Positions 1 to 7,376 of a stretch of DNA of 21,465 bases are shown here, piece after piece (positions within the stretch are counted from its first letter, which is position 1; every line of letters begins with the position of its first letter). Location of the stretch: NCBI GenBank assembly GCA_016867955.1, contig VGIE01000003.1, forward strand, positions 1 through 21,465. The letters are read 5' to 3'. The notes below the pieces were generated by a model that saw only the letters and a list, made by a program, of their open reading frames with translations, was not told the origin of the DNA and ran no database searches. The position numbers and the translations under genes were made by a program. This DNA comes from Betaproteobacteria bacterium. GTDB taxonomy: Bacteria; Pseudomonadota; Gammaproteobacteria; Burkholderiales; SG8-39.

Positions 1-310
1 CGCGGCCATGGTATCGATATCCTCCGCGGTCGAACGCTACCGACTCGATGCCGAGCTTCTTGACCTTTTCGGCGATGCGCTGACCAACAACCGCTGCAGC
101 CGCAGTGTTGCCACCGTTCGGCAACTTGGTCTTCACTTCCTTTTCCGCGGTCGACGCACTCGCGATCACCGTTGCACCATCTGCCGCGAAAACCTGTGCA
201 TAGATGTGGGAATTGGTTCTGTGCACCGCAAGCCGCACCGTCCTGAGTTGGCGAATCCTGCTGCGGGTCTGCGCAGCGCGCCGCAGTCTTGACGAATTCT
301 TGTCGATCAT
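1..310 (-). CDS. rplR: 50S ribosomal protein L18, 3' end cut by window edge
   Basis: L18 binds 5S rRNA and helps attach it to the large subunit in the central protuberance. Reading the minus strand from the ATG at 310 gives 103 codons with no stop. The product begins MIDKNSSRLRRA and contains the family segments VHRTNSHIYAQV and VAFDRGGYRYHGR. That last segment lies near the C-terminus in E. coli L18 (117 aa), so only about 14 residues should lie beyond position 1. The gene starts 12 nt after the rplF stop and is the last visible member of the spc block. Nothing in the visible part suggests damage. Confidence 0.95.
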   Translation of the reverse strand, partial: MIDKNSSRLRRAAQTRSRIRQLRTVRLAVHRTNSHIYAQVFAADGATVIASASTAEKEVKTKLPNGGNTAAAAVVGQRIAEKVKKLGIESVAFDRGGYRYHGR

Positions 311-322
311 GAGTGTCTACCT

Positions 323-856
323 CTACTTCTTCTTCGTTTCTTTGAGGACGACGCGCTCGTCCGCGTACCGTACCCCTTTGCCCTTGTAGGGCTCTGGCGG
401 GCGCACCGCGCGAATTTCCGCCGCCACCTTGCCAACCAGTTGCTTGTCCGTGCCCTTGAGAAGGATCTCGGTCTGGGTCGGCGTCTCCACCTTGATTCCC
501 CTGGGCATCTGATGGACTACCGGGTGAGAAAACCCCAGCGCCAGATTCAGCTTGTCCCCCTGGGCCTGCGCCCGGAAGCCCACGCCCACGAGAGCGAGCC
601 TTCGCTCGAAGCCCTTGGTGACACCCGTCACCATGTTCGCAACCAGCGCCCGCATCGTCCCAGACATTGCATTGGCCTGCGAAGATGAATCAACCGCACC
701 AAACACCAATCGCTCGCCTTCCTTCGTCAGCTTGACCTTGCCGTTGATCCGCTGGCTAAGGGTACCGAGCGGACCTTTGACCGACACCTGATCATCAACA
801 ATCGTGATCTCCACACCCTTTGGCAGTGCAACGGGACTCTTACCTATGCGAGACAT
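323..856 (-). CDS. rplF: 50S ribosomal protein L6
   Basis: L6 is a large-subunit protein near the base of the L7/L12 stalk, where elongation factors bind. The product is 177 aa, the usual bacterial length, begins MSRIGKSPVALPKGV and carries the C-terminal signature PPEPYKGKGVRY at residues 153-164. It ends in a basic ETKKK tail. The gene lies 10 nt after rpsH and 12 nt before rplR, as expected for co-translated spc operon genes. Its stop is TAG, which shows that TAG is a true terminator in this genome. This matters for the interrupted gene at 16421-17509. Confidence 0.98.
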   Translation of the reverse strand: MSRIGKSPVALPKGVEITIVDDQVSVKGPLGTLSQRINGKVKLTKEGERLVFGAVDSSSQANAMSGTMRALVANMVTGVTKGFERRLALVGVGFRAQAQGDKLNLALGFSHPVVHQMPRGIKVETPTQTEILLKGTDKQLVGKVAAEIRAVRPPEPYKGKGVRYADERVVLKETKKK

Positions 857-866
857 AAGCCCTCCC

Positions 867-1262
867 TTACGCGACTATGCACAGCACTTCACCACCGACC
901 CCGGTGGCACGCGCCCTGCGATCAGTCATCACGCCCTTTGAGGTCGACACGATGGCGACGCCAAGCCCGTTCATCACCTTCGGAAGGTCGTCACACCCCT
1001 TGTAAATCCGCAGACCTGGCCGTGAAACTCGCTCGATCTTCTCGATCACTGGCGCGCCGGCGTAGTACTTGAGATGGATCTCAAGCTCGAGCTTGCCGCC
1101 GTTCTCCCGGCGCGAAAATCCGTCGATGTAGCCTTCTTCCTGAAGGACCTGGGCAATGGATGCCTTCAGCTTCGACGAAGGCATCAGAACCGTTGTCTTG
1201 CCGACCATCTGCGCATTGCGTATGCGCGTCAGCATGTCGGCGATGGGATCAGTCATGCTCAT
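867..1262 (-). CDS. rpsH: 30S ribosomal protein S8
   Basis: S8 is a primary 16S rRNA-binding protein of the small-subunit platform. In E. coli it also represses spc operon translation by binding its mRNA near the start of rplE. The product is 131 aa, begins MSMTDPIADMLTRIRN and has the C-terminal family segment GLGVAIVSTSKGVMTDR. The first ATG (1262) is chosen because the E. coli protein also starts MSM; the ATG two codons later is the alternative. The gene is 9 nt after rpsN and 10 nt before rplF. I could not confidently locate an S8-type target structure upstream of rplE. Confidence 0.98.
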   Translation of the reverse strand: MSMTDPIADMLTRIRNAQMVGKTTVLMPSSKLKASIAQVLQEEGYIDGFSRRENGGKLELEIHLKYYAGAPVIEKIERVSRPGLRIYKGCDDLPKVMNGLGVAIVSTSKGVMTDRRARATGVGGEVLCIVA

Positions 1263-1271
1263 GCGTTCTCC

Positions 1272-1577
1272 TTACCAGCTCGCCTTGGTCATGCCCGGAA
1301 CTTCGCCGCGAAGCACCATTTCGCGCAGCTTGTTCCGCGCCAGACCGAATTTCCTGTAAACGCCACGAGGACGCCCGGTAAGCTGGCACCGGTTGCGAAG
1401 ACGGGTGGGCGACGCGTTACGTGGCAACGCCTCAAACTTGAGTCGCGCTTCTGCACGCTCATCATCGGATCGTTTTGCGTCGTTCATTACCGCGAGCAGC
1501 TCGGCGCGCTTTGCTGCGAACTTGGCCACGACCTTGCGGCGCTTTGCATCACGGTTGATCAGGGCGACTTTAGCCAT
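1272..1577 (-). CDS. rpsN: 30S ribosomal protein S14, zinc-free type
   Basis: S14 sits in the small-subunit head. The ATG at 1577 gives 101 aa beginning MAKVALINRDAKRRK, the standard length and start. The frame is open 20 codons further upstream, but that would overlap rplE and adds no family sequence. The signature GRPRGVYRKFGLAR is present. There is only one cysteine (NRCQLTG), so the two CxxC zinc-binding pairs of the short S14 paralogue are absent and this is the C-minus form common in Proteobacteria. Spacing is 10 nt from rplE and 9 nt to rpsH. Confidence 0.97.
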   Translation of the reverse strand: MAKVALINRDAKRRKVVAKFAAKRAELLAVMNDAKRSDDERAEARLKFEALPRNASPTRLRNRCQLTGRPRGVYRKFGLARNKLREMVLRGEVPGMTKASW

Positions 1578-1587
1578 GGTAGTTCCT

Positions 1588-2127
1588 CTAGTTCTTGAAC
1601 GGGAACCGGAAGGCCGCCAGAAGCGCCCGCGCCTCATCGTCCGACTTCGCCGTCGTTGTGATGCTGATGTTCAAACCCCTGAGCGCGTCGATCTTGTCGT
1701 ACTCGATCTCGGGGAAAATGATCTGTTCCCTGACGCCCATTGAATAATTTCCGCGACCGTCAAACGCCCGCCCTGAAATCCCGCGAAAGTCGCGGATGCG
1801 CGGGATCGCGACAGTGACCAACCGGTCCAGGAACTCGTACATCCGCGCGCCCCTCAGGGTCACCATGCACCCTACCGGGTAGTCCTTTCGTACCTTAAAG
1901 GTCGCTATGGACTTCTTGGCCTTGGTAATGACTGGTTTCTGTCCGGCGATTTTTGTCAGATCACCGACTGCATGATCAAGGATTTTCTTGTCCTGCACTG
2001 TTTCACCCACGCCCATGTTGAGCGTGATCTTTTCGATACGGGGAACCTGCATCAAGGTCTTGTACCCGAACTTCTTCATCAGATCGGGAACGACCTTCTT
2101 TCTGTATACCTGCTGCAAGCGAGCCAT
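1588..2127 (-). CDS. rplE: 50S ribosomal protein L5
   Basis: L5 binds 5S rRNA and contacts the P-site tRNA and the small subunit. The product is 179 aa beginning MARLQQVYRKK, with the family segment EKITLNMGVGE. Two adjacent ATG codons occur at 2130 and 2127. I chose the second because it matches the E. coli start (MAK...) and lies 7 nt from the ribosome binding site AAGGA, whereas the first lies only 4 nt away. The gap to rplX is 36 nt, wider than its neighbours, and is where E. coli carries the S8 feedback site. The stop is TAG. Confidence 0.96.
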   Translation of the reverse strand: MARLQQVYRKKVVPDLMKKFGYKTLMQVPRIEKITLNMGVGETVQDKKILDHAVGDLTKIAGQKPVITKAKKSIATFKVRKDYPVGCMVTLRGARMYEFLDRLVTVAIPRIRDFRGISGRAFDGRGNYSMGVREQIIFPEIEYDKIDALRGLNISITTTAKSDDEARALLAAFRFPFKN

Positions 2128-2163
2128 CATCGTTTCCTTTGGGTCGTGTCAGTGGACGCCCGG

Positions 2164-2481
2164 TCAAGCATCAATCATTTCGCCGTTGGATTTGAACGCC
2201 CGCACCTTTCGGCCGCCTTCGAGCGCCTTGAACAACACCTTGTCGGCCTTCTGCGTCTGAGAATTGAACAAGGCAATATTGGAAATGTGAATGGGCATGT
2301 CCTTGTCCACGATTCCGCCCTGCTGTCCCTTCATGGGATTCGGCTTGACGTGCTTCTTGGCGCGATTGACGCCCTCAACCACCACGTGATTCTTGTCGAC
2401 CCGCCGCGCAACCACCCCGCGCTTTCCCTTGTCGCGGCCGGTGAGAACAATTACTTCATCGCCCTTCTTGATTCGCGACAT
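2164..2481 (-). CDS. rplX: 50S ribosomal protein L24
   Basis: L24 is an assembly-initiator protein that binds the 5' end of 23S rRNA near the exit tunnel. The product is 105 aa, the usual length. An N-terminal KOW motif spans about residues 5-24 (KKGDEVIVLTGRDKGKRG), followed by the segment GGIVDKDMPIHISNIAL. The start ATG lies only 2 nt after the rplN stop, so translation is probably coupled to rplN. No anomalies were seen. Confidence 0.98.
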   Translation of the reverse strand: MSRIKKGDEVIVLTGRDKGKRGVVARRVDKNHVVVEGVNRAKKHVKPNPMKGQQGGIVDKDMPIHISNIALFNSQTQKADKVLFKALEGGRKVRAFKSNGEMIDA

Positions 2482-2483
2482 GG

Positions 2484-2852
2484 CTAAAGCACCTCCGGAG
2501 CGAGCGAGACAATCTTCATGAATCGCTCGGTTCTGAGTTCCCGCGTCACCGGCCCGAATATGCGGGTACCGATAGGCTCCATCTTCTGGGTCAACAGGAC
2601 GGCAGCATTCGAATCAAACCTGATCAGGCTTCCATCCGCGCGCCGCACGCCCTTGGCCGTACGAACGACGACAGCGTTATAGACCTCGCCCTTCTTGACG
2701 CGACCGCGCGGCGCAGCATCCTTGATGCTGACCTTGATCACGTCGCCGATGGATGCGTAACGACGCTTGGAACCGCCAAGCACCTTAATGCACATCACCG
2801 AACGCGCGCCCGTGTTATCGGCGACGTCAAGTACTGACTGCATCTGAATCAT
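2484..2852 (-). CDS. rplN: 50S ribosomal protein L14
   Basis: L14 lies on the subunit interface and forms bridges with 16S rRNA. The product is 122 aa, exactly the common bacterial length. It begins MIQMQSVLDVADNTGA and has the C-terminal segment GTRIFGPVTRELR. As in E. coli, this is the first gene of the spc block. A 209-nt gap with a promoter candidate (3026-3055) separates it from rpsQ, and an AG-rich ribosome binding site (GGAG) lies about 8 nt upstream of the start. The stop is TAG. Confidence 0.98.
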   Translation of the reverse strand: MIQMQSVLDVADNTGARSVMCIKVLGGSKRRYASIGDVIKVSIKDAAPRGRVKKGEVYNAVVVRTAKGVRRADGSLIRFDSNAAVLLTQKMEPIGTRIFGPVTRELRTERFMKIVSLAPEVL

Positions 2853-3061
2853 TATTCAATCTCCAACTTATCCCGCTTTGACCCGGAATTTCTACCCGGG
2901 TACCGGCAGACGACAGTTTTGGACCCCGTCCGGGGCAAATGGCGTTACCACATCGGAAGCTGTGCTCGCTCAGGGCCTTGGCAGAGCCCGGCCAGTTCCT
3001 GCAGACAGAATCCGAACAGCATTTAAGTATAGCCCGAATGCCATTTTTTTGTGTACGAAAA
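2853..3061 (-). promoter_or_regulatory. rpsQ-rplN intergenic region (spc leader)
   Basis: No gene is seen in this 209-nt gap, which falls where the E. coli S10 and spc operons are separated. Reading the minus strand, it starts with an A-rich stretch and a promoter candidate. Next comes a short hairpin with stem CCCC/GGGG (about 2923-2934). A second hairpin pairs ACCCGG with CCGGGT across a 9-nt loop (about 2881-2901), overlapping the 10-nt palindrome TACCCGGGTA. Neither stem is followed by a T-run, so I read them as leader structures rather than a terminator. Confidence 0.5.
3026..3055 (-). promoter_or_regulatory. Candidate sigma70 promoter for the spc block
   Basis: On the minus strand, TACACA (3050-3055, 4 of 6 matches to TTGACA) is followed after 18 nt by TATACT (3026-3031, 5 of 6 matches to TATAAT). 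It lies just past the rpsQ stop and faces rplN, where E. coli has its spc promoter. Transcription would start near 3019 and leave a leader of about 165 nt. The position is supportive; the weak -35 box keeps confidence moderate. Confidence 0.55.
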
Positions 3062-3328
3062 TCAAGCAGATTTCGACTTTTCCAGCAATTTCGCCACTCG
3101 CCATGCCTTGGTCTTTGAAAGTGGGCGTGTCTCCACGATCTGCACCAAGTCGCCTTCATGAAATTCGTTCCGCTCATCGTGGGCGTGGTATTTTTTTGAT
3201 CGTGTGATGACCTTGCCCATCAATGGATGGGTCACCCGGCGTTCAACCAGCACCGTGACGGTCTTGTCCATCTTGTCGCTGACGACCCGTCCCATCAGGA
3301 TCCTGCCCGTCTTTTGCTTTCCGCTCAT
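3062..3328 (-). CDS. rpsQ: 30S ribosomal protein S17
   Basis: S17 is a primary 16S rRNA-binding protein with an OB fold in the small-subunit body. The product is 88 aa, with the family segment GRVVSDKMDKTVTVLVER near the N-terminus and VITRSKKYHAHDE in the middle. Its ATG overlaps the end of rpmC by 4 nt, a sign of translational coupling. It is the last gene of the S10 block and is followed by the 209-nt gap before rplN. Confidence 0.98.
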   Translation of the reverse strand: MSGKQKTGRILMGRVVSDKMDKTVTVLVERRVTHPLMGKVITRSKKYHAHDERNEFHEGDLVQIVETRPLSKTKAWRVAKLLEKSKSA

Positions 3329-3519
3329 TTTGTGGCCGCCTTCTCGCTCAGGAGCGTACGAACGCGCGCAATGTCGCGACGGACTTTCCTCAATTGACTT
3401 GTATTGGTCAGTTGTTGCGTAGCTTTTTGCATGCGCATTGAAAATTGCGCCTTCAGCAACGCCTCGAGTTCCGCCGTTAATTGCGCCTCGTCTTTGGCGC
3501 GCAGTTCACTGATCTTCAT
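3325..3519 (-). CDS. rpmC: 50S ribosomal protein L29
   Basis: L29 sits beside the peptide exit tunnel, next to the docking site for trigger factor and SRP. The product is 64 aa, within the normal 60-70 range. It begins MKISELRAKDEAQL and is mostly predicted helix, with the family-type segment QLRKVRRDIARVRTLL. It starts 13 nt after rplP and overlaps rpsQ by 4 nt. Confidence 0.96.
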   Translation of the reverse strand: MKISELRAKDEAQLTAELEALLKAQFSMRMQKATQQLTNTSQLRKVRRDIARVRTLLSEKAATK

Positions 3520-3532
3520 TCGTTACTCCCGG

Positions 3533-3946
3533 TCACCCGACTAGACGGAAGACAAAAGTGGTCTTCAGCGGGAGCTTTGCCGCTGCTAGCGCAAATGCCT
3601 GCCGCGCCGTTCCCTCGTTCACTCCGTCCATCTCGTACAGCACGTTGCCTGGCCGAATTTCTGCAACGAAATATTCGGGATTGCCCTTGCCATTTCCCAT
3701 GCGTACTTCCGCGGGCTTCTGAGAAATCGGTTTGTCCGGGAATATCCGGATGAATACCCGACCGCCCCGCTTGATATGGCGCGTCATGGCGCGACGAGCG
3801 GCCTCGATTTGCCGTGCAGTCAAGCGCCCACGCTCAGTGGCCTTGAGTCCAAACTCTCCGAAAGACACCTTGGTACCGCTAGTGGCAACGCCCTTATTGC
3901 GGCCCTTTTGCTGCTTTCGGTATTTCATTCGTGATGGCTGAAGCAT
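3533..3946 (-). CDS. rplP: 50S ribosomal protein L16
   Basis: L16 lies near the peptidyl transferase centre and helps position the A-site tRNA. The product is 137 aa (136 in E. coli). It begins MLQPSRMKYRKQQKGRN and carries the conserved RMGNGKGNPEYFVAEI stretch, whose arginine is the residue hydroxylated by RoxA-type oxygenases in E. coli. Whether that modification happens here cannot be read from this window. The gene is 23 nt downstream of rpsC and 13 nt upstream of rpmC. Confidence 0.98.
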   Translation of the reverse strand: MLQPSRMKYRKQQKGRNKGVATSGTKVSFGEFGLKATERGRLTARQIEAARRAMTRHIKRGGRVFIRIFPDKPISQKPAEVRMGNGKGNPEYFVAEIRPGNVLYEMDGVNEGTARQAFALAAAKLPLKTTFVFRLVG

Positions 3947-3969
3947 TGTGCCGTCCTGTCGATATCGAA

Positions 3970-4911
3970 TTACTGCACTACGCCCGGTCCGCCGGAGTCC
4001 GACGGGTTGCCCGGCGTATTCTTGGCCTTGCGCACGCGCTTGACCGTCGTCTTGGGCTTGGCGGGAGCTTCACCCCCCACATTAGCCTTCTTTCCCTCCG
4101 TTGCAGTTGTTGCGGGCTTCCGTGCCGTCTTCCTCGCCGGCTTGGGCTTCGGCTCCTCAACCGGTATCGCCTTCTTAATCTGGCCTTCAGGAGAAACCTT
4201 GGGAGGTGCCTTGCGGACTCTCCTTGCAGCAGCCGGGTCTTCAACTCCCGGGGCCGCGGGAGCCGCAAGATGATCCGCCTTGGCCAATACCTCTCCCTTG
4301 TACACCCAGACCTTCACCCCGATCACCCCATAGGTGGTTTTCGCTTCGGACACCCCGTAATCGATATCGGCACGCAAGGTATGCAGGGGCACACGACCCT
4401 CCCGGTACCACTCGGTGCGTGCGATCTCGATTCCATTCAGCCTGCCTGCGCTCATGATCTTGATGCCCTGGGCACCAAGCCGCATCGCGTTCTGCATGGC
4501 ACGCTTCATCGCGCGACGGAACATGATCCGCTTCTCAAGCTGTTGCGTGATTGAGTCGGCGATCAGCTGCGCATCGATCTCGGGCTTGCGGATTTCCTCA
4601 ATATTGACATGCACCATTTGCACACCAAGCAGCTTGCGCAGGTCGGCCTTCAGTACCTCGATATCCTCGCCCTTCTTGCCGATCACGACTCCCGGCCGCG
4701 CGGAATGTATCGTAATTCGCGCATCCTTTGCCGGACGCTCGATGATGACCTTCCCAACGGAGGCATGTGCCAATTTCTTCTTAAGGTACTCGCGCACACG
4801 CAGGTCTTCATTAAGCTTGCCCGCAAAATGCTTGCTGTTCGCGAACCAGCGCGAAGCCCAGTTCTTGTTGACCGAGAGTCTGAAACCGGTCGGTTGGATT
4901 TTCTGTCCCAT
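3970..4911 (-). CDS. rpsC: 30S ribosomal protein S3 with long basic C-terminal tail
   Basis: S3 is a small-subunit head protein at the mRNA entry channel. Residues 1 to about 211 form the normal protein: N-terminal MGQKIQPTGFRL, a KH domain with the loop VIGKKGEDIE (76-85), and a C-terminal domain ending near VWVYKGEVLA. The remaining 100 or so residues are low-complexity, rich in Lys, Ala, Pro, Arg and Thr, and are not part of the conserved fold. At 313 aa it is well above the 233 aa of E. coli. The frame is clean and the stop (TAA) lies 23 nt before rplP, so I take the tail as real. The gene is 10 nt downstream of rplV. Confidence 0.97.
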   Translation of the reverse strand: MGQKIQPTGFRLSVNKNWASRWFANSKHFAGKLNEDLRVREYLKKKLAHASVGKVIIERPAKDARITIHSARPGVVIGKKGEDIEVLKADLRKLLGVQMVHVNIEEIRKPEIDAQLIADSITQQLEKRIMFRRAMKRAMQNAMRLGAQGIKIMSAGRLNGIEIARTEWYREGRVPLHTLRADIDYGVSEAKTTYGVIGVKVWVYKGEVLAKADHLAAPAAPGVEDPAAARRVRKAPPKVSPEGQIKKAIPVEEPKPKPARKTARKPATTATEGKKANVGGEAPAKPKTTVKRVRKAKNTPGNPSDSGGPGVVQ

Positions 4912-4921
4912 GGCCTATCCT

Positions 4922-5305
4922 TTACTTTTGCGCTTTCTTGGTCCTGCGCACGGGCGCGGCGACCTTCTTGTTCTCAGAATCGCCAACCGTCAGGAATATG
5001 TGGCACGTCGGCTTGCAGATCCGATTACCGCGACCCTTGGCTCGCGCCTGAAAGCGCCGGATGGTTGTGCCCTGCTCGACAAGTACTTTCTTTACGCTGA
5101 GCTCGTCGATATCCGCGCCATCATTGTGCTCGGCGTTCGCGATTGCCGACTCCAGCACCTTCTTGATGATTCGGGCCCCTTTCTTGGGGCTGTACGTCAG
5201 TAGGTTGAGCGCCGACTCGACCGCCATTCCGCGGATCTGGTCTGCAACCAGGCGTCCCTTCTGCGCCGAGAGGCGGACACCGTAAAGCCTTGCCTGAGTT
5301 TCCAT
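4922..5305 (-). CDS. rplV: 50S ribosomal protein L22
   Basis: L22 lines the peptide exit tunnel with its extended beta-hairpin. The ATG at 5305 gives 127 aa beginning METQARLYGVRLSAQKGRL. An in-frame GTG two codons upstream is the alternative start, but the ribosome binding site AAGGGGG lies about 8 nt from the ATG and only about 2 nt from the GTG. The highly conserved ESAIANAEHNDGADID is present. The last 17 residues or so (NKKVAAPVRRTKKAQK) extend past the end of the 110-aa E. coli protein as a basic tail. It is 13 nt downstream of rpsS. Confidence 0.96.
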   Translation of the reverse strand: METQARLYGVRLSAQKGRLVADQIRGMAVESALNLLTYSPKKGARIIKKVLESAIANAEHNDGADIDELSVKKVLVEQGTTIRRFQARAKGRGNRICKPTCHIFLTVGDSENKKVAAPVRRTKKAQK

Positions 5306-5318
5306 TTGCACAACCCCC

Positions 5319-5609
5319 TTACGTCTTCTCAGCCGGCGAGGCGGCTTTTCTGTCCCCGGTGTGCCCCTTGAACGTGCGGGTCAACGCAAATTCCCCCAAC
5401 TTGTGTCCGACCATGTTTTCCGAGATATACACAGGGACATGCTGCTTACCATTGTGGACAGCAATTGTCAGCCCGACAAAATCGGGCAGGATCGTCGAGC
5501 GGCGGGACCAGGTCTTGATGGGGCGCTTGTCATGCGAGGTACGAGCGGCATCCACCTTTTTCACAAGGTGCTGGTCTACGAACGGGCCTTTCTTGACAGA
5601 ACGTGCCAT
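5319..5609 (-). CDS. rpsS: 30S ribosomal protein S19
   Basis: S19 forms a complex with S13 in the small-subunit head and contacts the A-site region. The product is 96 aa, close to the usual 92. It begins MARSVKKGPFVDQHLVKKV and carries the family signature VGHKLGEFALTRTFKGH. It lies 9 nt downstream of rplB and 13 nt upstream of rplV, the standard S10 operon order. No anomalies were seen. Confidence 0.98.
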   Translation of the reverse strand: MARSVKKGPFVDQHLVKKVDAARTSHDKRPIKTWSRRSTILPDFVGLTIAVHNGKQHVPVYISENMVGHKLGEFALTRTFKGHTGDRKAASPAEKT

Positions 5610-5618
5610 CGCTTACCC

Positions 5619-6446
5619 CTATTTCTTGTGGCGGAACTGGACGATCATTCCGCGCGTACGTTTGTTCTTGCGAGTCTTGTAACCCTTTGCAAGGGTTCCC
5701 CATGGGCTGACCGGATCCTGTGCAGCTGCGGTCTTTCCTTCGCCGCCTCCATGCGGATGGTCGATGGGGTTCATTGCGACGCCCCGGACAGTTGGTCGAA
5801 TTCCCCGCCAACGCACCGCCCCGGCCTTCCCGATCGAGCGCAGGCTATGCTCCTCGTTGCCAACCTCGCCAATCGTAGCCCGACAGTCCACATGTACCTT
5901 GCGAATCTCTCCGGACCGCAGGCGAACCTGGGCATAGCTTCCCTCGCGCGCGAGCAACTGGACTGAGGTACCTGCAGAGCGCGCGAGCTGGGCACCACGT
6001 CCCGCCTGCATCTCCACGCAATGGATCGTTGTTCCCACCGGAATGTTTCGCAATGGCAGCGCATTACCAGGCTTGATAGGCGCCTCGATCCCGGATACAA
6101 GCTGCGCTCCGGCCGAAATCCCCTTCGGGGCAATAATGTAACGACGCTCCCCATCCGCGTAGCAGAGCAGGGCCAGATTCGCGCTCCGGTTCGGATCATA
6201 TTCAAGCCGTTCAATACGCGCTGGAATACCATCCTTATCGCGTCGAAAATCAACGAGTCGGTAGTGCTGCTTGTGACCGCCACCCTGATGGCGCATGGTG
6301 ACGCGACCGGCATTATTGCGACCCGCCTTCTTGGACTGACTCTCCACGAGGCCTGCAACGGGCCGACCCTTGTGCAGTTCTGGATTAACCAGTTTTATGA
6401 CCGACCTGCGGCCATTCGATGTCGGCTTGACTTTGATTAGAGCCAT
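5619..6446 (-). CDS. rplB: 50S ribosomal protein L2
   Basis: L2 is one of the most conserved ribosomal proteins and is needed for subunit association and for the peptidyl transferase centre. The product is 275 aa (273 in E. coli). It has the N-terminal OB-like domain, then an SH3-like domain, then the loop NPIDHPHGGGEGKT with His230 and His232 near the peptidyl transferase region. The C-terminus ends in a basic KTRKNKRTRG stretch. It starts 3 nt after the rplW stop. Confidence 0.99.
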   Translation of the reverse strand: MALIKVKPTSNGRRSVIKLVNPELHKGRPVAGLVESQSKKAGRNNAGRVTMRHQGGGHKQHYRLVDFRRDKDGIPARIERLEYDPNRSANLALLCYADGERRYIIAPKGISAGAQLVSGIEAPIKPGNALPLRNIPVGTTIHCVEMQAGRGAQLARSAGTSVQLLAREGSYAQVRLRSGEIRKVHVDCRATIGEVGNEEHSLRSIGKAGAVRWRGIRPTVRGVAMNPIDHPHGGGEGKTAAAQDPVSPWGTLAKGYKTRKNKRTRGMIVQFRHKK

Positions 6447-6449
6447 GGC

Positions 6450-6752
6450 TTACTCCGCCGCCTGAAAATTGATTTCCTGCCCCGGCATCAGGGAAACGTA
6501 GGCCTTTTTCCAGTTCCGCCGTCGTCCCATGAATCTACCAAAGCGCTTTTCCTTGCCCTTCACGTTAGAAACCTGAACACCCTTTACCTTGACCTTGAAC
6601 AGCAACTCTACGGCCGCCTTGATCTCGGGCTTCGTGGCGTCCTGAATCACGCGAAATACGACCTGGTTGTGCTTTTCCCCGACATACGTGCTTTTTTCGG
6701 AGACTGTTGGCGCAAGAAGAACCTTCATCAGACGCTGATCATGTTGGCTCAT
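6450..6752 (-). CDS. rplW: 50S ribosomal protein L23
   Basis: L23 forms the main docking site for trigger factor and SRP at the exit tunnel. The product is 100 aa, as in E. coli. Family-type segments are LLAPTVSEKST near the N-terminus and VKGKEKRFGRFMGRRRNWKKAYV in two adjoining pieces toward the C-terminus. Its ATG overlaps the rplD stop region by 4 nt, and rplB follows 3 nt after its stop, so translation of rplD, rplW and rplB is probably coupled. Confidence 0.97.
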   Translation of the reverse strand: MSQHDQRLMKVLLAPTVSEKSTYVGEKHNQVVFRVIQDATKPEIKAAVELLFKVKVKGVQVSNVKGKEKRFGRFMGRRRNWKKAYVSLMPGQEINFQAAE

Positions 6753-7369
6753 TTGAGCAGCTCCTCGAATTTCGCCACAGCCTGCTTGGTGAGTACGACG
6801 TTCCGGTACCCGATCAACGAAACCGGATCGGCGTGCGCGACATCTACAACCATCACTCCCTGCAGATTGCGGGCGGAGAGCAGAAGGTTCTGGTCTACAT
6901 CCGCGGTAATCACCAAGGTATCGTCCAATCCCATCTGCTTGAGCTTCTGCACAAGCAGTTTCGTTTTAGGGGCCTGGACTGAAAAGCTCTCAACGACCTT
7001 GAGGCGGTCCTCCCGAGCCAGCTGGGACAGGATTGAGCACATCCCCGCCCTGTACATCTTCCGGTTGACCTTATGGCTGAAATTCTCATCAGGAAGATTC
7101 GGGAATATTCTTCCTCCGCTGCGCCACAAAGGGCTCTTGGCATCTCCGGCTCGAGCGCGCCCCGTTCCCTTCTGCCGCCAGGGTTTGCGACCGGATTTCG
7201 CTACATCGCTGCGCCCCTTCTGTGCCCGCGTACCCCTGCGCGCGTTGGCCTGGTAGGCGACAACGATCTGGTGAACGAGGCTTTCATTGTAATCACGAGC
7301 AAACAGCGCGTCGGACGCAACCAGCATCGCTGCACTATGGCCCTGGTCATTCAGTATTTTCAGTTCCAT
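6749..7369 (-). CDS. rplD: 50S ribosomal protein L4
   Basis: L4 reaches into the exit tunnel with a long loop. In enteric bacteria it also autoregulates the S10 operon. The ATG at 7369 gives 206 aa beginning MELKILNDQGHSA. The open frame continues 50 codons upstream, but that part overlaps rplC and lacks L4 sequence. The tunnel loop is recognisable as SGRKPWRQKGTGRARAGD. It starts 7 nt after the rplC stop and overlaps rplW by 4 nt. Whether L4 autoregulates here is unknown; a structured gap lies upstream of rplC, not directly upstream of rpsJ. Confidence 0.97.
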   Translation of the reverse strand: MELKILNDQGHSAAMLVASDALFARDYNESLVHQIVVAYQANARRGTRAQKGRSDVAKSGRKPWRQKGTGRARAGDAKSPLWRSGGRIFPNLPDENFSHKVNRKMYRAGMCSILSQLAREDRLKVVESFSVQAPKTKLLVQKLKQMGLDDTLVITADVDQNLLLSARNLQGVMVVDVAHADPVSLIGYRNVVLTKQAVAKFEELLK

Positions 7370-7376
7370 TGTTACC

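Noticed and set aside
2131..2163. Possible S8 feedback site between rplX and rplE
   Set aside because: The position fits E. coli, but I could not find a stem with the expected bulges by eye.
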